DNA of 64,000 nt. Source: Dokdonia donghaensis DSW-1 (GTDB lineage Bacteria; Bacteroidota; Bacteroidia; Flavobacteriales; Flavobacteriaceae). A model generated the notes under the pieces. That model had not been told where the DNA came from. It searched no databases and saw only the letters and a list, made by a program, of their open reading frames with translations. The stretch is from assembly GCF_001653755.1 (NCBI RefSeq), contig NZ_CP015125.1, forward strand, positions 2,489,501-2,553,500, read 5' to 3'. Of the stretch, positions 9,199 through 17,749 are shown piece after piece (positions within the stretch are counted from its first letter, which is position 1; every line of letters starts with the position of its first letter). Position numbers and translations under genes: made by a program.

Positions 9199-10379
9199 TG
9201 AACACCGCGCTTTTACAGCCCGAAGTGCGTGCTTATTTACAAGAGCACGAGCAAACACCACTCCACGCTTTTCTTTTAAAAGGAAGCCCTTTTAAAGATA
9301 TTACAGTACAGGAGCTTGCACAACAACTTGAAGGTAAACGTAAAGCCAAAGGAAAATTACCACGCTGGCATAATACCGCTGATATCTTATTCCCGCCTAA
9401 ACTCAATATGGAGCAAACCTCCTCTGAGGCAACGGCAAGTTACAAAGCCAGTATTATGCAAGGTACTACCCTAGCAGATGGTACAGGTGGCTTTGGTATA
9501 GATACTTATCACTTTGCACAGACTAACAAGCAGGTAACCCACATAGAGATGGACGCCAGTTTATCAAGACTTGCACAGTCTAATACAGAAGTTCTCAAAC
9601 AAGAAAACATAGAGTTTATAGTAGATGATTCAATTCATTATTTTGAAACCTGCGATACTCGTTTTGATACCATTTTTTTAGACCCAGGGAGACGTACAGA
9701 TGTTAAGGGCAAAGTTTTTATGCTTAAAGATTGTCTACCTAATGTACCGCTTTACAAAAACCTGTTATTGTCCAAGTGTAACACCCTCTGGATAAAAACA
9801 TCTCCCATACTAGACATAGCAGCCGGTATAGAAGAATTGCGCAGCGTGACCGAAATACACATTGTAGCTGTAAAAAATGAGGTGAAAGAATTGTTATGGA
9901 AACTTACTTCACAGCGCTATAAAGACATAAAGTTTACTGTTATAAACTTACAATCATCAGATCCTGTAGTGAGTTTCTATCATAGTGATGCTCTTAATGC
10001 GCAAGCCGTTATAGAAACCCCTCAAAAGTATCTTTATGAGCCTAACAGTGCGCTTATGAAGAGTGGCGCTTTTAACTGGGTGAGTACATATTTTAATGTT
10101 TCAAAACTGCACGAGCACTCACACTTATATACCTCAGAGGAGCTCATCTCATTTGCAGGCCGTCGTTTTGTGATAGAGCAAATTGTTCCTTACTCAAAAA
10201 GAATTGCAAAGGAATTAGGGATCACAAAGGCAAATATCACCACTCGCAACTTCCCTATGCAAGTAGATGCGATACGTAAAAAGTTAAAGATAAAAGATGG
10301 TGGAGACGTATACCTATTTTTTACCACGCTAGATGATGGTAAGAAAGTAGTTATCTCGACTAAAAAAGTGGCACAATAG
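9198..10379 (+). CDS. Class I SAM-dependent methyltransferase with THUMP-like C-terminal domain
   Basis: A 393-residue cytosolic methyltransferase. The SAM-binding loop is LADGTGGFGIDTYHFA (near residues 92-107), followed by an acidic strand end VTHIEMD and a FDTIFLDPGRR motif IV. The C-terminal third, ending in FPMQVDAIRKKLKIKDGG...YLFFTT, is the small THUMP-like domain common in Bacteroidetes proteins of this type. The substrate is unknown, probably RNA. It is translationally coupled to the upstream permease (TAATG) and ends 2 bp before the converging DUF1456 gene. Confidence 0.88.
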   Translation: MNTALLQPEVRAYLQEHEQTPLHAFLLKGSPFKDITVQELAQQLEGKRKAKGKLPRWHNTADILFPPKLNMEQTSSEATASYKASIMQGTTLADGTGGFGIDTYHFAQTNKQVTHIEMDASLSRLAQSNTEVLKQENIEFIVDDSIHYFETCDTRFDTIFLDPGRRTDVKGKVFMLKDCLPNVPLYKNLLLSKCNTLWIKTSPILDIAAGIEELRSVTEIHIVAVKNEVKELLWKLTSQRYKDIKFTVINLQSSDPVVSFYHSDALNAQAVIETPQKYLYEPNSALMKSGAFNWVSTYFNVSKLHEHSHLYTSEELISFAGRRFVIEQIVPYSKRIAKELGITKANITTRNFPMQVDAIRKKLKIKDGGDVYLFFTTLDDGKKVVISTKKVAQ

Positions 10380-10381
10380 CC

Positions 10382-10621
10382 CTACTTCTTTTTAGGAGGC
10401 ATAGGTCCTCGCTTGTGTATTACTAGACCATTTAAAAAATTACGTAAAAACTGGTCACCACACTCCATAAATTTAGGATGATCTGGCTTACGAAAAATAG
10501 CTCCTAGCTCACTCTTAGAAACTTGAAAATCTACAAGCTTACATATCTCTATGATTTCATCATCTCGCAACTGCAGCGCAACTCGTAATTTTTTAAAGAT
10601 ATCGTTGTTTGTAAGTGCCAT
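10382..10621 (-). CDS. DUF1456 family protein (YehS-like, single repeat)
   Basis: A 79-residue protein if translation starts at the ATG giving MALTNNDIFKKLRVALQL; a longer form to 10657 would use a weak start inside a non-conserved leader. DUF1456 proteins such as E. coli YehS have two such repeats (about 156 residues). Here there is one repeat plus a basic tail (GPMPPKKK), a usual form in Bacteroidetes. The repeat reads NNDIFKKLRVALQLRDDEI... SKSELGAIFRKPDHPKF. The function is not known. It converges with the methyltransferase gene. Confidence 0.85.
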   Translation of the reverse strand: MALTNNDIFKKLRVALQLRDDEIIEICKLVDFQVSKSELGAIFRKPDHPKFMECGDQFLRNFLNGLVIHKRGPMPPKKK

Positions 10622-10760
10622 TTGTATCGGTTTTGAGCGCAAGTTACGGGTTAACAAACAAAATATCCCTACTTATTATTTGCAAAAACATCACAACACA
10701 CCCTCATAAGACTATGTCATAAAATTGTCACATACTATAAACAATGGGATGAGAGGTGAT

Positions 10761-10780
10761 TACGCTTTCGCGAAAGCGTA
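10761..10780. repeat. Dispersed palindrome, full 20-mer
   Basis: Exact TACGCTTTCGCGAAAGCGTA between the divergent DUF1456 and cold-shock genes, with an extra T/A pair outside. Confidence 0.95.
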
Positions 10781-10810
10781 AGAAAAGTATTTTAAAACAA
10801 TAACATACAA

Positions 10811-10844
10811 TTGTGAGTTTCTGGATTAAATAGCAGTAAGTTTG
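10811..10844 (+). promoter_or_regulatory. Putative promoter of the cold-shock gene
   Basis: TTG at 10811 and TAAGTTTG at 10837-10844 with a 23-bp spacer, somewhat longer than the Bacteroidetes optimum. The start codon follows 26 bp later. Confidence 0.5.
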
Positions 10845-10870
10845 CAACTTAACATATTTAAATTATTATA

Positions 10871-11065
10871 ATGCACAAAGGAACAGTAAAATTCTTCAAT
10901 GAAACTAAAGGTTTTGGATTTATCAATGAAGAAGAAGCAAACCAAGAGCACTTCGTACACGTAACAGGACTTATCGATGAGGTAAGAGAAGGTGATGCTG
11001 TTGAGTTTGAATTAAAAGAAGGTAAGAAAGGATTAAATGCAGTAAACGTCAAAGTAATTGACTAA
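10871..11065 (+). CDS. Cold-shock domain protein (CspA family)
   Basis: A 64-residue single-domain nucleic-acid chaperone that binds single-stranded RNA or DNA through its OB fold. RNP1 is KGFGFI (residues 14-19) and RNP2 is HFVHV (residues 27-31). The length is typical. It is monocistronic, with its own promoter-like elements and a strong terminator. The predicted 5' leader is only about 20 nt, so the long thermosensor leader of E. coli cspA is absent, which argues against that mode of cold induction. Confidence 0.95.
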   Translation: MHKGTVKFFNETKGFGFINEEEANQEHFVHVTGLIDEVREGDAVEFELKEGKKGLNAVNVKVID

Positions 11066-11102
11066 GCACATATAACTTTTTAGTTCACTTTTTTGAACTT
11101 GC

Positions 11103-11131
11103 AATGCCAGTCTCACGACTGGCATTTTTTT
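11103..11131 (+). terminator. Rho-independent terminator of the cold-shock gene
   Basis: AATGCCAGTC-TCAC-GACTGGCATT, a perfect 10-bp stem followed by a T-run. Confidence 0.92.
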
Positions 11132-11144
11132 ATTCTATAAATAG

Positions 11145-11152
11145 TACTTTTG
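11145..11152 (+). promoter_or_regulatory. Putative -7 element of rluF
   Basis: TACTTTTG matches TAnnTTTG and ends 7 bp before the chosen ATG. No clear TTG lies 19-20 bp upstream. Confidence 0.4.
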
Positions 11153-11158
11153 TTCCTA

Positions 11159-11941
11159 ATGGAAGAGAAAAAACAAACCCGCATCAATAAATACCTCAGC
11201 GAGGCTGGCTATTGCTCACGCCGCGCTGCAGATAAGCTTATAGACCAAGGTCGCGTTACCATAAACGGTAAGGTACCAGAAATGGGTACAAAAATTACAG
11301 AAGGTGATGAAGTGCGCGTAAATGGTGAACTTATTACAAGCTCTACAGAAAAGCCTGTGTATATCGCTCTTAATAAGCCTGTAGGTATCGTTTGTACGAC
11401 AGATACTCGGGTTGAAAAGGATAATATCATTGATTTTATAAACTACCCTTCTCGTATCTTCCCTATAGGTAGACTTGATAAACCTTCTGAAGGTCTCATC
11501 TTTCTAACTAATGATGGTGATATTGTAAATAAGATACTACGAGCTCGTAATAACCACGAGAAGGAATATGAAGTGTGGGTAGATAAGCCCATCACTCCCT
11601 CGTTTATACAGCAAATGAGTAACGGTGTACCTATACTAGATACCGTGACGCGTAAATGTCACGTGGAGCAACTGAGTAGATTTTCTTTTAAAATCATACT
11701 CACCCAAGGCCTTAACAGGCAAATACGTAGAATGTGTGAGGCGCTAGATTATGAGGTTACTCGCTTAAAGCGAAATAGGATTATGAATATTGAACTAGAT
11801 GTACCTGTGGGTAAATGGCGATATATTACAGATAGTGAGATGAAGGAGATACATAGACTTGTAGAAGACTCTGCAAAGACCCATACAGATGCTCCCAAAG
11901 AACCTAAACATCCTAATCTACGCAGAAACAGAAATAGGTAG
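11159..11941 (+). CDS. rluF: 23S rRNA pseudouridine synthase, RluF type
   Basis: A 260-residue enzyme isomerising uridine to pseudouridine in 23S rRNA (position 2604 by family). An N-terminal S4 domain (TRINKYLSEAGYCSRRAADK) is followed by the RsuA/RluF catalytic domain with GRLDKPSEGL (catalytic Asp near residue 104) and QGLNRQIRRMCEAL. The C-terminus is a basic, likely disordered tail. I chose the ATG at 11159 (MEEKKQTR) over an upstream TTG at 11150, because that TTG lies inside a TACTTTTG -7 box. The message may be leaderless. Confidence 0.93.
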   Translation: MEEKKQTRINKYLSEAGYCSRRAADKLIDQGRVTINGKVPEMGTKITEGDEVRVNGELITSSTEKPVYIALNKPVGIVCTTDTRVEKDNIIDFINYPSRIFPIGRLDKPSEGLIFLTNDGDIVNKILRARNNHEKEYEVWVDKPITPSFIQQMSNGVPILDTVTRKCHVEQLSRFSFKIILTQGLNRQIRRMCEALDYEVTRLKRNRIMNIELDVPVGKWRYITDSEMKEIHRLVEDSAKTHTDAPKEPKHPNLRRNRNR

Positions 11942-11959
11942 TAAATGACATCATAAAGT

Positions 11960-11994
11960 AAAAAGGTCAAGGAGAAACATCCTTGACCTTTTTA
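11960..11994. terminator. Bidirectional terminator after rluF
   Basis: AAAAGGTCAAGGA and TCCTTGACCTTTT pair perfectly over 13 bp around a 6-nt loop, with T-runs on both strands. It serves rluF and the convergent small gene. Confidence 0.92.
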
Positions 11995-12012
11995 TTTACA
12001 CACAAATAGTAA

Positions 12013-12189
12013 CTAGTTTTTTTTCGCTCTTTGCTGCGCTTCATCTTTTGATTCTTTCTTTGCGAGCTTTGACCGTTCTCTATGAACACCGTTACCTATA
12101 GATATAGGTTGTGGGTCATCTCGTATGATACGTGCATCTATCTCTTTTTCTCGCTCAGACTTGTTGTTTTCTTCTTCTTTCCTTTTCAT
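12013..12189 (-). CDS. Small highly charged hypothetical protein (58 aa)
   Basis: An ORF of 58 codons from ATG at 12189, beginning MKRKEEENNKSEREKEID and ending QQRAKKN. It is almost entirely charged, with a short central segment DDPQPISIGNGVHRER that looks non-random. There is no signal peptide or membrane segment. It lies between a strong terminator and the SIMPL gene, in a gap that would otherwise be about 310 bp of empty sequence. I do not recognise a named family; the likely conserved middle and clean boundaries make it a plausible real gene. Confidence 0.55.
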   Translation of the reverse strand: MKRKEEENNKSEREKEIDARIIRDDPQPISIGNGVHRERSKLAKKESKDEAQQRAKKN

Positions 12190-12251
12190 ATCTTAAAGAT
12201 ACTTTGAGAAAGCTATAAGAATGGTTAACAAGTCGTTAATCTTAGTTAAGC

Positions 12252-12938
12252 TTATTTTAATTCAAAACTTACAGAGATTTTTGTAGTGATTGTAAGCTCT
12301 CCTGGAGCGATGGTCTCCCCTCCTGCAGCGTTATCCATCTCCATAGACATCATTCTAGCCTTGTACATAGGAGGTTGTGGTGAGGCACTACCCTGCTCAC
12401 TTATTTGTACTGCTTTACCTATAGTTTGACCTAATGCACCAGCATATGCTGTGGCCTTATCTTTGGCATCTTTGATGGCTTTCACACGCGCGTCTGCCTT
12501 AAGAGCATCCATCTGTGAAGAAGTAAACTGTACGTTATCTATACGATTAATACCAGAATTGAGAAGTCCTGCCATTACACCTTCATACATCTTTAAATCC
12601 TTGAGCTTTATGGTAAGTGTTTGGTTTGCATTATAGTTATAGGTCTTACTGTTATAATCATAGTTTTTATTAAGGTTTATGTACTCTGTCTGCACATACT
12701 TACTATCTATACCTTGACTACGTAAGAACTTTATAACATTATCTATAGCTTGATCATTTTCTGCTTTTACTTGCTTTGCTTCCTTGCCTTGATTTTCTAC
12801 GCGTACACGTATGTTTACACCGTCTGGCACTACCTTAACAATACCTTCACCGGTAACATTTACGAGGGGTTGCATTGTGTTGTTTTGAGCAGATATAGAC
12901 ATTGTGATTAATAGAATTAATACGGTTATATATTTCAT
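12252..12938 (-). CDS. SIMPL (DUF541) domain periplasmic protein
   Basis: A 228-residue exported protein: the signal peptide MKYITVLILLITMSISAQ is followed by one SIMPL domain. Typical strands are VTGEGIVKVVPDGVNIRVRVENQGK and, near residue 150, ALKADARVKAIKDAKDKATAYAGALGQTIGKA, the conserved helix of the family. Related proteins (BP26, YggE) form oligomeric rings and are linked to oxidative stress or envelope homeostasis. No enzymatic activity is established. It lies 52 bp downstream of the rhomboid gene on the same strand and may be cotranscribed. Confidence 0.9.
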   Translation of the reverse strand: MKYITVLILLITMSISAQNNTMQPLVNVTGEGIVKVVPDGVNIRVRVENQGKEAKQVKAENDQAIDNVIKFLRSQGIDSKYVQTEYINLNKNYDYNSKTYNYNANQTLTIKLKDLKMYEGVMAGLLNSGINRIDNVQFTSSQMDALKADARVKAIKDAKDKATAYAGALGQTIGKAVQISEQGSASPQPPMYKARMMSMEMDNAAGGETIAPGELTITTKISVSFELK

Positions 12939-12990
12939 AATTATTGATTTTTTGTTTCCCTCAATATAAAAAACAATAAAAGAGGTTTCC

Positions 12991-13623
12991 TTAAATCTTT
13001 CCTAATTTAAAAAGAATAAAGAAAGCAATAATAGGTAAAGCTAGGGCAATTACTATTAAAAGTCGCTCTTCTAGAAGTATAGGCGCAGAGATAATGGCAA
13101 TTACATACCCAGCAATAGCACCTCCAAAATGGGCATCGTGCCCTATATTATCATTACGTTTTACCATACCGTAAATAGAATAGATCATATACCCTACTCC
13201 AAATACCCAACCTGGCATAAAGTAAATTTCTAATCTTGGGTTGAGAAGTATCCCAGCATACACTACACCCATCACTGCACCACTAGCTCCTACGGCAGAG
13301 TAGTGATACTCATCTTTATGTAGAAAATAAGAAAGTAAATTTCCTAAAAGCAAACTTGAAACATACACCAGTAAAAATCTAGGTACCCCTATAGTGTAGA
13401 TAACAGCATTTGCAAAGAAATACAGCGTGAGCATATTAAATAATAAGTGCTGCGTGTTTGCGTGTAAAAAGGCAGAAGATACCATACGTACTTGCTCTCC
13501 CCTGCGTATAGCTCCTACGTTAAATTTATATTTCTCAAACATTGAGTAGTTTTTAAAACCACTCATAGAGAATAAGACATTTGCTAAAATAATTGCAATT
13601 GTAACTGGATGTAAATCCGCCAT
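12991..13623 (-). CDS. Rhomboid family intramembrane serine protease
   Basis: A 210-residue polytopic inner-membrane protease with six predicted membrane segments. Catalytic features are the HANTQHLLFNM motif in TM2, the serine motif GASGAVMG (near residue 117) in TM4, and the histidine of HDAHFGGAIAG in TM6. All residues needed for the Ser-His dyad are present, so it is likely active. The L1-loop WR motif of GlpG is replaced by NVGAIRRGEQ. The substrate is unknown. It is divergent from the acyltransferase gene, 64 bp away. Confidence 0.93.
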   Translation of the reverse strand: MADLHPVTIAIILANVLFSMSGFKNYSMFEKYKFNVGAIRRGEQVRMVSSAFLHANTQHLLFNMLTLYFFANAVIYTIGVPRFLLVYVSSLLLGNLLSYFLHKDEYHYSAVGASGAVMGVVYAGILLNPRLEIYFMPGWVFGVGYMIYSIYGMVKRNDNIGHDAHFGGAIAGYVIAIISAPILLEERLLIVIALALPIIAFFILFKLGKI

Positions 13624-13687
13624 AAATACTAAGTTTTACTTGTAAAGATAGCTATATTTGTGAGATTAATATCTTAACTATATCTGA

Positions 13688-14599
13688 ATGAAAGCTATTG
13701 TTTTCTGGTTGTTTTACCCGCTATTATGGCTCATCTCCATACTCCCTTTTAAAGGGCTTTACCTGCTTTCAGATTTCTGTTATTTTGTTATTTATAAAGT
13801 TATAGGCTATCGTAAAAAAGTAGTGAGATATAACCTAAAGACTACCTTCCCAGAAAAATCTGAAGAAGAACTCCATACCATAGAGCGTAAATTTTATAGC
13901 CATCTCTGTGATATGTTTCTAGAGATGATAAAATCTATGAATATAAAAAAGGAAGATCTTCTTGAACGTTACCAATTTTCTAACAAGGAACTCATCACAA
14001 AATATGATAAGGAAGGACAAAGCTCACTCCTTATGATGGGACACTACGCAAGTTATGAATGGATATTTGCACTACAACTATCTATGGAAAATCCGGGTTA
14101 CGGAGTTTATAAGAAGATAAAACACAAACAGTTTGATAATCTCATACGCAAGATACGTAGTAGATGGAACACCTACCTTATAGATTCTAAGGATACAATG
14201 CGCTTTATAAGAAAAAATGAGAGTGAGAATAAAACAGGCTGTTACGGCTTTGTAGCAGATCAATCGCCTAGATTTCACCGTGCTCGCTACTGGACACAAT
14301 TTTTAGGTCACGAGTTGCCTTTTTTTACTGGGGTAGAACGTATTGCAAAAGAGTTTAAACTACCCGTATTTTATTACGGTACAGAAAAGATAAAACGTGG
14401 CTACTACAAAGGATCTTTCCAGCTCATAACACCAGATGGTTCTACAACCGAAGATGGCGAGATTATGACAAATTATGCCGCCGCTCTTGAAGCACAAATA
14501 CGCAAAAATCCAGAGTATTACCTCTGGACTCATAAACGTTTTAAGCTCTTAGGCAAAAAGGAGGAAGTCCTTTCTGAAATAAATAAGTCTAAGAAATAG
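13688..14599 (+). CDS. Lysophospholipid / lipid A acyltransferase (LpxL/HtrB family)
   Basis: A 303-residue inner-membrane enzyme adding a secondary acyl chain, most likely to lipid A (established for the family). An N-terminal hydrophobic anchor (FWLFYPLLWLISILPF) precedes the catalytic His motif GHYASYEWIFAL (H near residue 118), the FVADQSPR segment and the C-terminal YYLWTHKRFK motif, all diagnostic of LpxL/LpxM/HtrB. Length agrees with the family. It converges with the aminotransferase gene with only 2 bp between stop codons and no terminator, so antisense overlap of the 3' ends is likely. Confidence 0.92.
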   Translation: MKAIVFWLFYPLLWLISILPFKGLYLLSDFCYFVIYKVIGYRKKVVRYNLKTTFPEKSEEELHTIERKFYSHLCDMFLEMIKSMNIKKEDLLERYQFSNKELITKYDKEGQSSLLMMGHYASYEWIFALQLSMENPGYGVYKKIKHKQFDNLIRKIRSRWNTYLIDSKDTMRFIRKNESENKTGCYGFVADQSPRFHRARYWTQFLGHELPFFTGVERIAKEFKLPVFYYGTEKIKRGYYKGSFQLITPDGSTTEDGEIMTNYAAALEAQIRKNPEYYLWTHKRFKLLGKKEEVLSEINKSKK

Positions 14600-14601
14600 C
14601 A

Positions 14602-16107
14602 TTAAAATTCAAACCAAGAGTCTATAGCAGTACTACGACTTAAAGAGGTTGCCTTATCGTCTTTATGTAGGTACTCATTTGAGTAAGGTTGGTATATATA
14701 ATCTTGAGACCAGTCTTTGTGATGTAAAGCTAGTTCTTTTATACACGCGCATACATAAGCTATTTCCTCATTTGTGATGGTAGGGTGAATAGACATACGT
14801 ATCCATCCTGGCTTTTGTATTAAGTTACCTGCATCTATCTCACAGGCGAGCGAGTTTGATGTTTTTTGATCTACATTGAGTAAATAATGCCCATAAGTAC
14901 CTGCGCAGCTACAACCGCCCCTAGTTTGTATCCCAAAACGGTCATTGAGTAATTTTACCGCTAGATTAAAGTGCAACTCTTCTATATAAAAAGAAATAAC
15001 ACCTAGTCTATCTTTATGATCACCTGCAAGAATTTTTACGTTTTCTACCGCGTCTAGTTCATTCCAAATGATGTCTATAAGTTCGTGCTCACGAGCGAGT
15101 ATATTATCTACACCCATCTCTTCTTTTACTTTAATTGATAAGGCTGTACGTATGGTTTGCAAGAAACCCGGAGTACCCCCATCTTCACGCTCTTCTATAT
15201 TATCTATATACTTATGCTCACCCCAAGGGTTTGTCCACGATACGGTGCCTCCACCTGGGTTATCTGGTACCACGTTTTTATATAAATCTTTATTAAAGAT
15301 TAAAACTCCAGAAGAGCCTGGTCCTCCTAAAAACTTGTGTGGAGAGAAGAAAATAGCGTCTAGGCGCTCTTCTTTATTCTCTGGGTGCATATCAACATGC
15401 ACATAAGGCGCACTACACGCAAAGTCTACAAAACATAAACCACCGTGAGCGTGCATAAGTCTCGCCACATCGTGATATGGTGTCTGTATACCTGTTACAT
15501 TACTACAAGCGGTAATAGATGCTATTTTAAAAGGGTGATCTTCATATTTGAGTAGTTCTTGTTCAAACATCTGTATACAAAAGCGTCCATCTTCTTTGGC
15601 AGGCACGACCACTACTGTTGCCGTGGTCTCTAGCCACGTAGTTTGATTACTGTGATGCTCCATATGTGTGACAAAAACAATGGGCTTTATCTCTGCAGGT
15701 ACTTCTGTAAATTTCTTTATGTTTTCTGGTACTTTTAATCCAAGTATGCGCTGAAATTTATTGATCATACCCGTCATACCATTACCACCTACTATGAGTA
15801 CATCATTCTCATCTGCATTTACGTGCTCTTTTATGATATGCTTTGCTTTATGATAACTCATTGTCATAGCAGTACCAGAGACGGTTGTCTCAGTATGGGT
15901 ATTTGCCACATAGGGACCAAAGTCGCGTAACATCTTCTCCTCTATGGGACCATATAATCTTCCTGAGGCGGTCCAGTCTGTATATAAAAGCTGCTTTGTT
16001 CCGTATGGAGATTGAAAACTTTGGTTAATGCCAATGATGTTTTCGCGAAAGCGTGAAAAGTAATTCTCTAGTTTACCGCTAGGCTTAGTAGACTTTAATG
16101 TATTCAT
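14602..16107 (-). CDS. Class V aminotransferase-fold PLP enzyme (cysteine desulfurase-like)
   Basis: A 501-residue PLP-dependent enzyme of fold type I. The Schiff-base lysine is in FFSPHKFLGGPGSSG (near residue 250), preceded by the aspartate of CFVDFACSAPYVHVD. A C-terminal RGGCSCAGTYGHYLL carries cysteines at the position used by desulfurases. About 100 residues longer than SufS/IscS, it belongs to the poorly defined cluster with human MOCOS-like and kynureninase-like members, so the reaction is uncertain. ATG at 16107 is preferred to an upstream TTG. Residues 19-23 (RFREN) derive from a palindrome variant. Confidence 0.85.
   Translation of the reverse strand: MNTLKSTKPSGKLENYFSRFRENIIGINQSFQSPYGTKQLLYTDWTASGRLYGPIEEKMLRDFGPYVANTHTETTVSGTAMTMSYHKAKHIIKEHVNADENDVLIVGGNGMTGMINKFQRILGLKVPENIKKFTEVPAEIKPIVFVTHMEHHSNQTTWLETTATVVVVPAKEDGRFCIQMFEQELLKYEDHPFKIASITACSNVTGIQTPYHDVARLMHAHGGLCFVDFACSAPYVHVDMHPENKEERLDAIFFSPHKFLGGPGSSGVLIFNKDLYKNVVPDNPGGGTVSWTNPWGEHKYIDNIEEREDGGTPGFLQTIRTALSIKVKEEMGVDNILAREHELIDIIWNELDAVENVKILAGDHKDRLGVISFYIEELHFNLAVKLLNDRFGIQTRGGCSCAGTYGHYLLNVDQKTSNSLACEIDAGNLIQKPGWIRMSIHPTITNEEIAYVCACIKELALHHKDWSQDYIYQPYSNEYLHKDDKATSLSRSTAIDSWFEF
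16038..16053. repeat. Dispersed palindrome variant in aminotransferase gene
   Basis: TGTTTTCGCGAAAGCG, two mismatches to the core, read on the minus strand as R-F-R-E-N. Confidence 0.75.
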
Positions 16108-16148
16108 AATCAATAGTTTACACTGTAAAGATATTTAAAATTAAGCAC

Positions 16149-16178
16149 AAAAAAAGAGGGCGATTGCCCTCTTTTTTT
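16149..16178 (-). terminator. Rho-independent terminator of glmM
   Basis: AAAAAGAGGGC-GATT-GCCCTCTTTTT, a perfect stem with A/T runs on both sides, located 15 bp past the glmM stop codon. Confidence 0.92.
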
Positions 16179-16193
16179 AATCGCTATATCTGT

Positions 16194-17582
16194 CTAGATA
16201 CCAGCTACTTCCTTAATGGTAGCAATCATATCATTTGCAACTTGGTCTGCTTCGGCTTGTGTGCTTGCCTCTGTATAAATACGTATAATAGGTTCTGTAT
16301 TCGACTTACGAAGGTGTACCCAGTGATTTTCAAAATCTACTTTTACACCATCTACCGTAGACACGTCTTCATTTGAATATTTGGCAGCCATCTTTTCTAG
16401 TAATGCATCTACGTCAAGACCTGGTGTGAGCTGGATCTTTTGCTTACTCATAAAGTATGGAGGATAACTAGCCTTGAGTTCGCTCACAGAGATTTTAAGC
16501 TTTGCAAGGTGTGTAAGGAAAAGCGCCGTACCCACCAGACTATCACGACCGTAGTGCGATGCTGGGTAGATAATTCCACCATTTCCTTCTCCGCCTATTA
16601 CGGCGTTTTGGTCCTTCATAGTTTGTACTACGTTTACCTCTCCTACGGCACTTGCAAAGTATTCTCCACCGTGTTTTCTTGTGATATCACGTAGCGCACG
16701 TGATGAAGATAGGTTTGACACCGTATTACCCTTAGTCTCTCCTAGTACATAATCTGCACAAGCAACGAGGGTGTACTCTTCTCCAAACATTTCTCCCTTA
16801 TCATCTATAAAAGCAAGACGGTCTACATCTGGATCTACTACGATACCAAAATCTGCATTTTCATCTACCACCATTTTACAGATGTCACCTAGGTGCTCCT
16901 TAAGCGGTTCTGGGTTGTGAGGAAACTCCCCGTTAGGTGTACAGTATAATTTTACTGCCTCTACGCCTAGCTCTTCTAGTAATCTTGGTATGGCAATACC
17001 TCCCGTAGAGTTTACACCATCTACCACAACTTTAAACTTAGCATCCTTAATAGCGTTTACATCTACAAGCTCAAGGTTTTTTACCTCTTCTATATGCAAA
17101 TCTATGTAGGCATCATTTTTTGTGATTTTACCTAGATCATCTACCTCTGCAAAGGTAAAATCTTCATTATCTGCATAATTTAAAATTTTCTCCCCTTCTA
17201 CTCCATTAAGAAACTCACCCTTACTGTTTAATAGTTTAAGCGCGTTCCATTGTTTTGGGTTATGCGAGGCAGTGAGTATAATACCACCATCTGCGTGTTC
17301 CATAGGTACGGCAACTTCTACCGTAGGTGTGGTAGAGAGGCCAAGGTCTATAATATGGATTCCCATACCCACGAGCGTGTTCATCACGAGCTCTTGTATC
17401 ATAGATCCAGATATACGTGCATCACGCCCTACTACTACTCTGTAGGTTTCTTTATTACGATCATTTTTGAGCCACGCACCGTATGCTGCAGCAAATTTTA
17501 CTGCATCTACTGGTGTAAGGTTTTCACCCGTGCGACCTCCTATGGTACCACGTATTCCTGATATAGATTTTATTAATGTCAT
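16194..17582 (-). CDS. glmM: Phosphoglucosamine mutase (phosphohexomutase family)
   Basis: A 462-residue alpha-D-phosphohexomutase, expected to convert glucosamine-6-phosphate to glucosamine-1-phosphate for peptidoglycan and lipid A precursors. Domains in order: phosphoserine loop ILTASHNPKQWNALKLL (Ser near residue 102), magnesium loop VVDPDVDRLAFID (near 248), sugar-binding GGEGNGGIIYPASHYGRDS (near 325) and the C-terminal phosphate-binding loop RKSNTEPIIRIYTEA. The size and motifs match Bacteroidetes GlmM, but phosphomannomutases share them, so substrate specificity is an inference. A full palindrome ends 14 bp upstream of the start region, inside the likely 5' leader. Confidence 0.88.
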   Translation of the reverse strand: MTLIKSISGIRGTIGGRTGENLTPVDAVKFAAAYGAWLKNDRNKETYRVVVGRDARISGSMIQELVMNTLVGMGIHIIDLGLSTTPTVEVAVPMEHADGGIILTASHNPKQWNALKLLNSKGEFLNGVEGEKILNYADNEDFTFAEVDDLGKITKNDAYIDLHIEEVKNLELVDVNAIKDAKFKVVVDGVNSTGGIAIPRLLEELGVEAVKLYCTPNGEFPHNPEPLKEHLGDICKMVVDENADFGIVVDPDVDRLAFIDDKGEMFGEEYTLVACADYVLGETKGNTVSNLSSSRALRDITRKHGGEYFASAVGEVNVVQTMKDQNAVIGGEGNGGIIYPASHYGRDSLVGTALFLTHLAKLKISVSELKASYPPYFMSKQKIQLTPGLDVDALLEKMAAKYSNEDVSTVDGVKVDFENHWVHLRKSNTEPIIRIYTEASTQAEADQVANDMIATIKEVAGI

Positions 17583-17596
17583 ATGTAAATTTTGAG

Positions 17597-17616
17597 TACG
17601 CTTTCGCGAAAGCGTA
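17597..17616. repeat. Dispersed palindrome, full 20-mer, in glmM leader
   Basis: Exact TACGCTTTCGCGAAAGCGTA, 14 bp upstream of the glmM ATG, in a divergent intergenic region. Confidence 0.95.
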
Positions 17617-17749
17617 ATTAATCTTCGTTTTTTTGATTGTTAAACAAAAGTACTAAAACACATACGTACCAGCCTAACAAGAATGCATTGCTTCACAATG
17701 CCTCATAAAATCTTTGAACAGGTTAATTTTTCCTATTAACTTCACCACT

